This document shows positions 1-5,063 of a DNA stretch of 6,156 bases, piece after piece. Origin of the DNA: Methanobacteriota archaeon (GTDB taxonomy: Archaea > Thermoplasmatota > Poseidoniia > Poseidoniales > Thalassarchaeaceae); the NCBI GenBank assembly GCA_014384685.1, contig JACNFL010000156.1, positions 1-6,156 on the forward strand, written 5' to 3'. Position 1 is the first letter of the stretch, and each line of letters begins with the position of its first letter. The notes below the pieces were generated by a model, which saw only the letters and a program-made list of their open reading frames with translations, ran no database searches and had not been told where the DNA came from. A program made the translations under genes and the position numbers.

Positions 1-138
1 TACAAATTCAGCATGGTGATTCAACTCTTCACAAATAGCACCCGCTTTGTTGACAAAATCTAGAGCACTAGCAAAGTCTGAAAATTTCCAAACCCGCTCG
101 TAATGATGATTGTCAATTAATTTCCAATCCTGATGCAT
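1..138 (-). CDS. Pterin-4a-carbinolamine dehydratase-like protein, N-terminal part (runs off left edge)
   Basis: Partial gene; 46 residues are visible when read from the ATG at 138, and the C-terminal half lies outside the window. The visible part fits the PCD/DCoH family (4a-hydroxytetrahydrobiopterin dehydratase): an early Trp (W5), an aromatic strand followed by F-S-D-F (19-22), an A-x-x-F-V helix (25-29) and the active-site E-x3-H-H block (E37, H41, H42). The family usually has Pro, Cys or Ser after the two His; here it is Ala (A43). Family members dehydrate a carbinolamine pterin in the cytosol, but many archaeal and bacterial homologues lack an aromatic amino acid hydroxylase partner, so the true role is open. 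The start is uncertain: ATG 138 lies 10 nt after the upstream stop and gives a short N-terminus; GTG 144 and ATG 171 are in frame, the latter overlapping the upstream gene by 23 nt. Probably co-transcribed with that gene. Confidence 0.8.
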   Translation of the reverse strand, partial: MHQDWKLIDNHHYERVWKFSDFASALDFVNKAGAICEELNHHAEFV

Positions 139-148
139 GTTCACCGAA

Positions 149-622
149 TCAACCCCATACGTGGCTGTCATCAGCCCCAGTGGAATCCTTCTCCACTTCT
201 TCATGCAATGAGTTTCGGCGTTTCATATCTTCTCGTTCATAGTTTAACAGGTCGCGGTCATCAATGTAAGCAGCCCTCATATGCGCAACAAGGCATACAT
301 CAACAATAACGTCTCTTGAGATATAATGATAATTTTTATCAGCAGTGAGAAGTTCAATAGTCAATTTATTGGTCCCCATCAATCGCCCTCTCATCCATGG
401 GTCCATGTCTGTAGGCAGAGCACGGGCATCAATCAGGATTTCAACTAAGTCGTCTCTCCTAAGGCCAGTACGCCTCTCCAAAAGTGGGCCATTACGAACA
501 TCTTGAAATTCTGAAAAGTTAGGTTTCCCAAGATCTTCCCATAATGTAATCGCCCAATCAGGTAGGTCATTTTTCTTGCTTCTACTTCCTTTCTTCGCTG
601 CCAACTCGCTCGCCTCTAACAC
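149..622 (-). CDS. Hypothetical acidic protein upstream of the PCD-like gene
   Basis: I do not recognise this 157-aa protein. It has a basic Lys/Ser-rich N-terminal tail (about residues 9-18), a Trp-containing segment (D-W-A-I-T-L-W near 22-28), then mixed alpha/beta sequence with a charged Arg-rich patch (L-E-R-R-T-G-L-R-R near 48-56), and an acidic, Glu/Asp-rich helical C-terminus. There are no membrane segments, signal peptide or cysteine clusters (a single Cys). The GTG at 622 is the most upstream start in frame before a stop at 674-676, but it has no usable SD. A TTG at 604 has GAGG eight bases before it and gives a natural M-A-A-K-K start of 151 aa, so 604 is a serious alternative. The gene ends 10 nt before, or overlaps, the PCD-like gene, which implies one transcript. 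It is a real gene judging by length, tight packing and absence of a competing frame; function unknown. Confidence 0.72.
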   Translation of the reverse strand: MLEASELAAKKGSRSKKNDLPDWAITLWEDLGKPNFSEFQDVRNGPLLERRTGLRRDDLVEILIDARALPTDMDPWMRGRLMGTNKLTIELLTADKNYHYISRDVIVDVCLVAHMRAAYIDDRDLLNYEREDMKRRNSLHEEVEKDSTGADDSHVWG

Positions 623-667
623 CCTGAGTAACCCGACCCTTGAAAAGAGAACCCCTTGGAAGTAGAG

Positions 668-700
668 TACAAATTAATCCAAATGAATGATTATTACAGA
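668..700. promoter_or_regulatory. AT-rich divergent promoter region between the hypothetical gene and the NOG1-like gene
   Basis: This is the only strongly AT-rich stretch in the gap between the leftward start (622 or 604) and the rightward start (760). It contains TATA-like stretches on both strands: ATTAAT near 673-678 for leftward reading and TTATTACA at 691-698 for rightward reading. Leaders of roughly 30-40 nt would result. The boxes are degenerate, so exact positions are guesses. Confidence 0.35.
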
Positions 701-727
701 AAATCCAAACCTTTGCATTGAAGAGGG

Positions 728-760
728 ATGGGCGAGCCGCAAACAGTGGAGGGAGTGTAA
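728..760 (+). other. Possible 10-codon leader ORF coupled to the NOG1-like gene
   Basis: An ATG at 728 opens a frame of ten codons (M-G-E-P-Q-T-V-E-G-V) whose TAA stop at 758-760 shares its A with the ATG of the GTPase gene (TAATG). Such overlaps commonly mark translational coupling. However, the purine run GAGGG sits directly against this ATG, too close for a good SD, while the SD inside the ORF (748-755) serves the main gene. It may be chance. Confidence 0.25.
748..755 (+). promoter_or_regulatory. SD site that fixes the NOG1-like start at 760
   Basis: GGAGGGAG matches the archaeal anti-SD core closely and lies four bases before ATG 760. It excludes the upstream TTG 718 as the main start. 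Confidence 0.8.
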
Positions 761-1803
761 TGGCAGTCATTGTTTGGAAGAAATTGCCCACTGTTTTACT
801 CTCCGATGAGTTGTTGGATAAGGCCTACAGGAGGGCAAATAAAGCCAAGGATTCAGTTGAAGATACGGATAGATTATTTCGAACCCGTAAGCAGATGATT
901 CGCATGATTCAATCTGCGAGCGATGTGTTAGATGCCACACTGAAAAGTTATGTGGCAAAATGGCCATCTTTGGACAAGCAGTCTGAATTCGATCGTTCAT
1001 TGATAGATGCCTCAGTAGGTTGTGATGATTTTCGTCATCATCTCTCAAATCTTCAATGGGCTGCCAACCAAACTATGGCTATTGCCAAGAAGTATGAGCA
1101 ACAAATTCAGAGAATGATGAATATAGATTCAATGCATCAGCGAAGGAGAGAGGCATATGGTAGAATTTCCTCCATAATTGATCAGGTGAATCCTTCTCTA
1201 TTGTGGTTGAACCGAGCAAGAGATCAGTTGCGAGAATTACCATCAATTGACACTTCTGAACCGTGCATAGTTGTTGCAGGTTCACCAAATGTCGGCAAGT
1301 CAGCACTGATTGGAGTTTTATCTAGTAATGAACCAGAAGTGGCAGGATATCCATTCACCACCAAGCAGTTACACGTCGGTCATTTTGAACATCGCCGTCG
1401 TGTTTACCAAATGGTTGACACACCCGGTCTACTTGACAGGCCGATGGAAGATAGGAATAACATTGAGATGCAAGCAATTGTAGCTCTAGAAAATATTGGT
1501 TCAATTGTATTATTCTTGCTTGACCCAGCCGAGCATGGTGGTACATCGATGGAATCGCAAGAAAATTTGTTGGCAGAAGTTGCCGCCTTGTTACCACAGA
1601 CTCCGCTAATCGTTGTTGATGGTAAAGCAGATTTGCTGAATATCGATACTGGAGTGAATCCGGTATCAGGACACCTATGTATCTCAGCAACAGAGGGGTA
1701 CGGGATTGAGCAGTTAAGAGAAGAATTAGTGGCTAGAATAGGTGCTGATGATGTGGGTGACCCACTCCTTCTTCCAGAAGGATGGCATCGTTCAGACCGT
1801 TGA
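760..1803 (+). CDS. NOG1-type (COG1084) GTP-binding protein, ribosome assembly
   Basis: A 347-aa protein, the usual size for archaeal NOG1-like GTPases. Residues 1 to about 160 form a charged helical N-terminal region typical of NOG1, followed by a G domain with P-loop GSPNVGKS (174-181), G2 YPFTT (197-201, the Obg/NOG1 form), G3 DTPGL (220-224) and G5 SAT (309-311). G4 is unusual: the expected N-K-x-D reads G-K-A-D (288-291), keeping Lys and Asp but losing the Asn that contacts guanine. NOG1 proteins assist large ribosomal subunit maturation in eukaryotes; the archaeal role is inferred from this. The start is ATG 760, preceded by a strong SD (GGAGGGAG, 748-755); an in-frame TTG at 718 lacks comparable support. 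It is transcribed alone, diverging from the hypothetical gene and converging on the zinc-ribbon microprotein gene. Confidence 0.92.
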   Translation: MAVIVWKKLPTVLLSDELLDKAYRRANKAKDSVEDTDRLFRTRKQMIRMIQSASDVLDATLKSYVAKWPSLDKQSEFDRSLIDASVGCDDFRHHLSNLQWAANQTMAIAKKYEQQIQRMMNIDSMHQRRREAYGRISSIIDQVNPSLLWLNRARDQLRELPSIDTSEPCIVVAGSPNVGKSALIGVLSSNEPEVAGYPFTTKQLHVGHFEHRRRVYQMVDTPGLLDRPMEDRNNIEMQAIVALENIGSIVLFLLDPAEHGGTSMESQENLLAEVAALLPQTPLIVVDGKADLLNIDTGVNPVSGHLCISATEGYGIEQLREELVARIGADDVGDPLLLPEGWHRSDR

Positions 1804-1820
1804 ATCAAAGAAAGAATCGC

Positions 1821-1842
1821 AACAAATTGAAATCAATTTGTT
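1821..1842. terminator. 10-bp perfect palindrome between convergent genes, likely two-sided terminator
   Basis: AACAAATTGA (1821-1830) and TCAATTTGTT (1833-1842) are exact inverted repeats separated by AA; as a hairpin the innermost pairs would open to make a loop. It begins 17 nt after the GTPase stop and overlaps the stop codon of the opposing 39-aa gene (1833-1835). Read rightward it is followed by a T-rich stretch. The stem is AT-rich, so it is weaker than a bacterial intrinsic terminator; archaeal termination relies mainly on U tracts. The position between converging gene ends supports the call. Confidence 0.5.
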
Positions 1843-1952
1843 TCCGACACATGTCCGCAACGGGTACAGAAAATTTTGTGACCATATTGACTTATTTCTA
1901 GCCCTTCAATAGCAATTGCAACTCCGCAACCCGGACACTTGTAACCCGACAT
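1833..1952 (-). CDS. 39-aa zinc-ribbon microprotein
   Basis: A very small gene encoding one rubredoxin-like or zinc-ribbon fold and almost nothing else. It has two knuckles, C-P-G-C-G (C6, C9) and C-T-R-C-G (C29, C32), spaced by 19 residues that include an aromatic and His-containing turn (Y23, H25); the four Cys would bind one zinc. The ATG at 1952 is preceded by GAGG seven bases upstream on the minus strand, a sensible SD. It is the last gene of the minus-strand cluster, 49 nt after the membrane-protein gene, and its stop lies inside the palindrome shared with the GTPase gene. The exact Cys spacing, proper start, SD and stop make a chance ORF unlikely. Small archaeal zinc ribbons can bind nucleic acid or act as subunits or chaperone-like parts; I cannot assign a specific role. 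Confidence 0.7.
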   Translation of the reverse strand: MSGYKCPGCGVAIAIEGLEISQYGHKIFCTRCGHVSETN

Positions 1953-2001
1953 GACCAATCCTCAACCCACCCGAGTAGCACGGGGTTCTTCAACGGTCCG
2001 A

Positions 2002-2586
2002 CTAGTCGTTGTCACGTTTTGCGAACTTCAGAGGGAAGGCCATTTGCACTCCTGCAAGGCACAACACCACTCCTACAACACCTAGAATAAGCATTGGGAA
2101 AAGTGCCATACCAGCACTATACGAATATGTCACAATGTTGGTGTCTAGGGTAAGAGTACCTGCGCGCCCACCTGTGATGAAGCGTGTGTTTCCTGGGTCT
2201 AAATCCCATTCCAATCCTGTATCAGAATCAGGCCCACCAGCTATTATCTCAAAATCCGAGGCAGTGCACCCTGTCAATCCTTGATCGTCTGGACTACATT
2301 TCTCCCAGTCAATTTTATCGGCGTCCACAATTCCAATCCATGCATCGTCACTGTGGTCCCAATTCATTGAAACTGAAACATCAAGGAGCATGAATGGTTG
2401 TGGTATTGAGAGGTTATCTTGATTCATTCCAATTTCACAATTTTCGTCTGAACCGGGGGCACAAGGCGGGATTGGGACTCCAACTGTACTTGAATCAGAA
2501 GAGTAACCGATTGCACCAACCAGTACAAGAATGACGCAAAAAACGCCTGTAATCATCGGCAGGGCCGACATGATACGGACCATCAT
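2002..2586 (-). CDS. Two-pass membrane protein with exported acidic domain, function unknown
   Basis: A 194-aa protein I do not recognise by family. A short basic N-terminus (R4) leads into a hydrophobic helix (about 10-28), then an acidic domain of about 130 residues (29-158) rich in Asp, Gly, Ser and Thr, then a second hydrophobic helix (about 160-184) and a basic cytoplasmic tail (K187, K190, R191). Charge placement predicts both ends inside and the middle domain outside. The outer domain has four Cys (42, 50, 97, 107) that could form two disulfides, and alternating hydrophobic strands (for example L-L-D-V-S-V-S-M-N-W, 67-76) suggesting a beta-sandwich. The start is one of two adjacent ATGs (2586, 2583); a TTG at 2589 is less likely. 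No clear SD is visible. It is third in the minus-strand cluster, 62 nt after the DUF2116-like gene. It could be an envelope or S-layer-linked protein; that is only inference. Confidence 0.82.
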   Translation of the reverse strand: MMVRIMSALPMITGVFCVILVLVGAIGYSSDSSTVGVPIPPCAPGSDENCEIGMNQDNLSIPQPFMLLDVSVSMNWDHSDDAWIGIVDADKIDWEKCSPDDQGLTGCTASDFEIIAGGPDSDTGLEWDLDPGNTRFITGGRAGTLTLDTNIVTYSYSAGMALFPMLILGVVGVVLCLAGVQMAFPLKFAKRDND

Positions 2587-2648
2587 CAAACCATACCTGC
2601 GGGTTTCGGTGAATCAATCCTTCGCTTACAAATTCACTACTAAAATTT

Positions 2649-2951
2649 CTATAATAGCCCTAGCATCTGCGACAAGAACAGCATTATTGCAATTCCGGGG
2701 AATAAATAAAGCATCAAATTAAGTCGTTTCCTAGACTTTTCTCGCTTTGCTTGTGTTTCAGAACAGGATTGCTCCCCGCAGTGTGCTGGGTCTGCTTCTA
2801 GGGGAATTGGCGCATAGCAAATTACACAGTGCCGATGTGGGGGGATATACTTCGCACTTTTTGGATTGTCAGAGAGTTGTTTTACAACTTTTTTTGTTGT
2901 CTTTGCAGTATCAGCAATTGCCTTTTTCAAACGCTCTTCCATTCGTCCCAT
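2649..2951 (-). CDS. DUF2116-like zinc-ribbon protein with C-terminal membrane anchor
   Basis: A 100-aa protein with three parts: a Lys-rich, helical, basic N-terminal region (1-40), a zinc ribbon with C-V-I-C (42-45) and C-x4-C (58-63), and a basic stretch (K69-R76) leading into a single hydrophobic helix (about 77-99) at the very C-terminus. This order of zinc knuckle, basic linker and tail anchor resembles the archaeal DUF2116/COG4068 family, described as predicted nucleic-acid-binding zinc ribbons. The start is ATG 2951: it overlaps the pyrH stop as TAATG and has GGTGA four bases upstream. An open frame extends to 2999 inside pyrH but has no such signal. The coupling makes shared expression with pyrH very likely. 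The tail anchor would place the ribbon on the cytoplasmic face of the membrane. The molecular role is unknown. Confidence 0.8.
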   Translation of the reverse strand: MGRMEERLKKAIADTAKTTKKVVKQLSDNPKSAKYIPPHRHCVICYAPIPLEADPAHCGEQSCSETQAKREKSRKRLNLMLYLFPGIAIMLFLSQMLGLL

Positions 2952-2959
2952 TAATTCAC
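2949..2959 (-). promoter_or_regulatory. TAATG stop/start overlap with SD coupling pyrH to the DUF2116-like gene
   Basis: On the minus strand GGTGA is followed by four bases and then ATG, and the pyrH stop TAA shares its A with that ATG. The SD lies within the last pyrH codons, so ribosomes ending pyrH can restart directly on the next gene. This decides the start at 2951 over the longer frame. Confidence 0.75.
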
Positions 2960-3661
2960 CCCGATGATTGTTCCACGGAAGGTTTCTCCGGCTAAGCATT
3001 TCGCTAGTCTTTCTAACTCCCTTCCATTAAGTAATGCCAGTTCAATACTGTTGTCTATAGCAATTTGAACCCCAATTGGGTCGATTACTACATTAGGGCC
3101 AGCGCCACGATGTTCAGGTGGCCCAACGATTGATTGTAATTCAGCCAATGTCATCTCCTCAAAGGGGATTGCATCTGGATTTATTTGCGGGGCTTTGTCG
3201 TATACAAAGTCAACATTGGTAGCTATTGTACATCGTTTAGCGCCGCTATCAACTGCAAGATTGATTGAAACTGCATCTGTTGTGTGTCCGGGTATTGTTC
3301 CACCCATTACTATCACTGAATGATTTTGGAGAGATTCTGTTGCATCAGCAGTCGTTTCGGGCACATTTTCTGAAACATCTACGCTTGCAGATTTCAGTGC
3401 CGCTGCGAATGCCGTAGCGTTGTAGCGAGTTGCAGCAATACCAACCAGGTCAAGATCAAATGTGTCAGTTACTCCTGACTTACGTGCTGCGGCAATATTT
3501 TCACGGGCTAAATGACCCCCTCCAATTACAATACCAATTTTAGTTCCAGCAGAAGCGGTTTGAGCAATAATCTTGCTAGCATCCTCAACCCACTGTTGGT
3601 CAATGTCACCATCGTCATACATCAGACTGCCACCAAGAGCGACAATGACGACTTCACTCAT
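2951..3661 (-). CDS. pyrH: UMP kinase, archaeal type
   Basis: A 236-aa amino-acid-kinase-fold enzyme that phosphorylates UMP to UDP with ATP, in pyrimidine nucleotide synthesis in the cytosol. Motifs in order: N-terminal strand ending in LGGSLM (9-14), the glycine loop IGGGHLAR (46-53), TRYNA (78-82), the MGGTIPGHTTDAV block (119-131) of the nucleoside-monophosphate site, and the ATP-side TNVDFVYDKAP (148-158). The last usually reads TNVDGVYDxDP in relatives, so F152 and A157 are substitutions. The C-terminal ALLNGRELERL followed by FRGTIIG is typical of the family. Length is slightly above the usual 220-230. ATG 3661 has no SD, but a TATA-like box about 45 bases upstream predicts a very short leader, as is common in archaea. 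It is first in the four-gene minus-strand cluster and divergent from prf1. Confidence 0.92.
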   Translation of the reverse strand: MSEVVIVALGGSLMYDDGDIDQQWVEDASKIIAQTASAGTKIGIVIGGGHLARENIAAARKSGVTDTFDLDLVGIAATRYNATAFAAALKSASVDVSENVPETTADATESLQNHSVIVMGGTIPGHTTDAVSINLAVDSGAKRCTIATNVDFVYDKAPQINPDAIPFEEMTLAELQSIVGPPEHRGAGPNVVIDPIGVQIAIDNSIELALLNGRELERLAKCLAGETFRGTIIGVN

Positions 3662-3700
3662 CGCATTAGCGGCAGCGCCGCCAATTGATAAGCCCGCCCG

Positions 3701-3719
3701 CTATATTTTCAAAAAAAAA
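3701..3719. promoter_or_regulatory. pyrH: TATA/BRE-like promoter for pyrH, perhaps shared with prf1
   Basis: On the minus strand 3710-3701 reads GAAAATATAG, a BRE-like purine run joined to a TATA-like core, about 45 bases before the pyrH ATG, predicting a leader under 20 nt. It is preceded by a run of nine T (A9 at 3711-3719 on the plus strand). The same element reads CTATATTTTC on the plus strand and is the only convincing AT-rich box before prf1, about 100 bases from its ATG, so one nearly symmetric TATA could serve both directions. The leftward use is better supported. Confidence 0.5.
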
Positions 3720-3753
3720 CCCATTGAAGACGCGAAAAGCGGTAGCGGGCAGC

Positions 3754-3765
3754 ATGAAGGATTGA
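3754..3765 (+). other. Minimal ORF (three codons, UGA stop) in the prf1 leader
   Basis: ATG-AAG-GAT-TGA codes for M-K-D and stops at UGA, 40 bases before the release-factor start. If the prf1 transcript starts near 3732, as the TATA position suggests, this ORF is in the leader. No clear SD precedes it. Short ATG-stop ORFs occur often by chance, so the call rests on its position upstream of a gene whose product reads UGA. Confidence 0.2.
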
Positions 3766-3785
3766 TAACCCGCTGGCAATCGCCT

Positions 3786-3804
3786 AGAACCACAAGGTGG
3801 TTCT
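3786..3804 (+). promoter_or_regulatory. prf1: Hairpin covering the prf1 SD
   Basis: AGAACCAC (3786-3793) and GTGGTTCT (3797-3804) are exact inverted repeats with a three-base AAG loop, ending one base before ATG 3806. The SD-like AGGTG (3795-3799) is split between loop and right arm, so folding would block ribosome binding. The structure could work as a translational switch or an autoregulatory site, or on DNA as an operator. The pairing and position are seen directly; regulation is inferred. Confidence 0.5.
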
Positions 3805-3805
3805 G

Positions 3806-5059
3806 ATGGCAGACGATTCCGAGAAACAAGCAGCCAAACTTCGGCTGAAGCGTGTTCTTGAAGATTTGATGGGTCTCAGAGGGATGGGGACTGAACTTGT
3901 GACAGTTATCATTCCACCAGACCGTCAAGTTGCTGATGTCCGCCACCAATTAGCGAATGAATCAGGTCAAGCACGCAACATCAAATCAAATCTGACGAGG
4001 AAGCATGTCATCGATGCGATTGAATCAGCATCGGCAGCATTAGCAAATCGCCGCGATGCTGGTGAAAAAGGGATTGCTGTATTCACAGGTCATGTGATTG
4101 TTGGTAATAACAAATCTCGCATGACAACAATAGTTATTGAGGACCCTCCTGAACCTTTTACCTCTTTCAGATATCGCTGTGACAGCACTTTTGAAACATC
4201 TCAACTTGAAGAGATGCTCATCAATCGTACTGCATACGGTTTGTTAGTGGTTGACCGTGGCGAGGGTGCATACGGTGTGGCAACTGGAAGTACCGTACAT
4301 GTCAAGAAACATATCACCAGTCTTGTGCCAAGTAAGCATAGACAAGGTGGGCAGTCACAACAGCGGTTCGAGAGGTTGATTGAAGAAGCCGCTGACAAGT
4401 TTTTCAAGAAGGTCACAGAACGTGCTTGTGAGTACTGGTTACCCATGTTACCTGACCTCAAAGGCGTGATTGTAGGAGGTCCAGGGGCTACCAAGGATTT
4501 CGTAATAAACAACGGATATCTCCACCACGAAATTCAAAAAATTGTCAAGAAGCCATTGTTTGATGTTGGTTATTCCAATGAAAGCGGACTGCGCGAATTA
4601 GTTCAGAATGCTGGAGATTTGATGGACCAAATCGCTTTGGAAGAAGAGAGAACATTGGTTGACAAATTCCTCAAAGAGATTATGCAGTCACATCCTAAAG
4701 CAACATACGGTGAGATGATGATACGCTCTGCTCTTGATCAAGGAGCTGTTGATATGCTATTGTTATCAGAAGCGTTGAGGAAGAAAAACGTGTTTTTCAA
4801 TTGCCGTCAGTGCAAGCATGAATGGTCAATAACCGTTGATAAAATCCCAGAAATTCCTGATTGCCCCGATTGTCAAGCAGATGCAGACCAAGTAAGAGAA
4901 GATTCAGATAAAGAAATTGATTTGCTAGACGAATTTACAGAACTTGCAGGCCAATCGGCAGCAAATGTGAAGTTGATATCCACTGATTCAGAAGAAGGGA
5001 TGACCTTAATGACGGCGTTTGGAGGCATGGCAGCAATTTTGCGCTGGTCATGGAGTTGA
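3806..5059 (+). CDS. prf1: Peptide chain release factor aRF1
   Basis: A 417-aa class I release factor of the archaeal/eukaryotic type, which recognises all three stop codons in the ribosomal A site and triggers peptide release, working with aEF1A and the recycling ATPase ABCE1. Domain 1 (1 to about 135) carries the stop-reading NIKS (58-61) and YxCxxxF (Y123, C125, F129). Domain 2 carries the catalytic GGQ (181-183) in the expected basic context. Domain 3 includes a zinc ribbon with C333, C336, C353 and C356, then the usual C-terminal end with EGMTLMTAFGGMAAILR. Length is typical. ATG 3806 is chosen because AGGTG lies six bases upstream; an in-frame GTG at 3797 would sit in the SD itself. It diverges from pyrH and is followed four bases later by argS, so the two probably form an operon. 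The SD lies in a hairpin (3786-3804). Confidence 0.96.
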   Translation: MADDSEKQAAKLRLKRVLEDLMGLRGMGTELVTVIIPPDRQVADVRHQLANESGQARNIKSNLTRKHVIDAIESASAALANRRDAGEKGIAVFTGHVIVGNNKSRMTTIVIEDPPEPFTSFRYRCDSTFETSQLEEMLINRTAYGLLVVDRGEGAYGVATGSTVHVKKHITSLVPSKHRQGGQSQQRFERLIEEAADKFFKKVTERACEYWLPMLPDLKGVIVGGPGATKDFVINNGYLHHEIQKIVKKPLFDVGYSNESGLRELVQNAGDLMDQIALEEERTLVDKFLKEIMQSHPKATYGEMMIRSALDQGAVDMLLLSEALRKKNVFFNCRQCKHEWSITVDKIPEIPDCPDCQADADQVREDSDKEIDLLDEFTELAGQSAANVKLISTDSEEGMTLMTAFGGMAAILRWSWS

Positions 5060-5060
5060 T
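5052..5060 (+). promoter_or_regulatory. argS: SD for argS inside the end of prf1
   Basis: GGAGTTGAT differs at one position from the full archaeal SD GGAGGTGAT, spans the prf1 stop codon (5057-5059), and ends three bases before ATG 5064. This fixes the argS start and suggests translational coupling with prf1. Confidence 0.75.
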
Positions 5061-5063
5061 GAA

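Noticed and set aside
1404..1808. Long open frame on the minus strand opposite the NOG1-like gene (134 codons)
   Set aside because: Lies fully antisense to a strongly supported GTPase; its translation is low-complexity and Ser/Pro/Ile-rich with no motif or SD.
2009..2284. Plus-strand open frame opposite the two-pass membrane protein
   Set aside because: Antisense to a gene with clear membrane segments; the protein has no recognisable features.
2609..2637. Inverted repeat GTGAAT/ATTCAC with a 17-base spacer before the membrane-protein gene
   Set aside because: Only six pairs with a long spacer; expected by chance in AT-rich intergenic DNA.
2952..2999. N-terminal extension of the DUF2116-like protein back to 2999
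   Set aside because: It lies inside the pyrH coding end; the SD and TAATG overlap clearly indicate a start at 2951.
3711..3719. Run of nine A as a slippage or phase-variation tract
   Set aside because: It is outside coding sequence next to a TATA-like box; no evidence of variable length from a single sequence.
3701..3949. Minus-strand open frame across the prf1 leader and the prf1 start
   Set aside because: Overlaps the start of aRF1, includes the promoter region, and reads as an antisense shadow.
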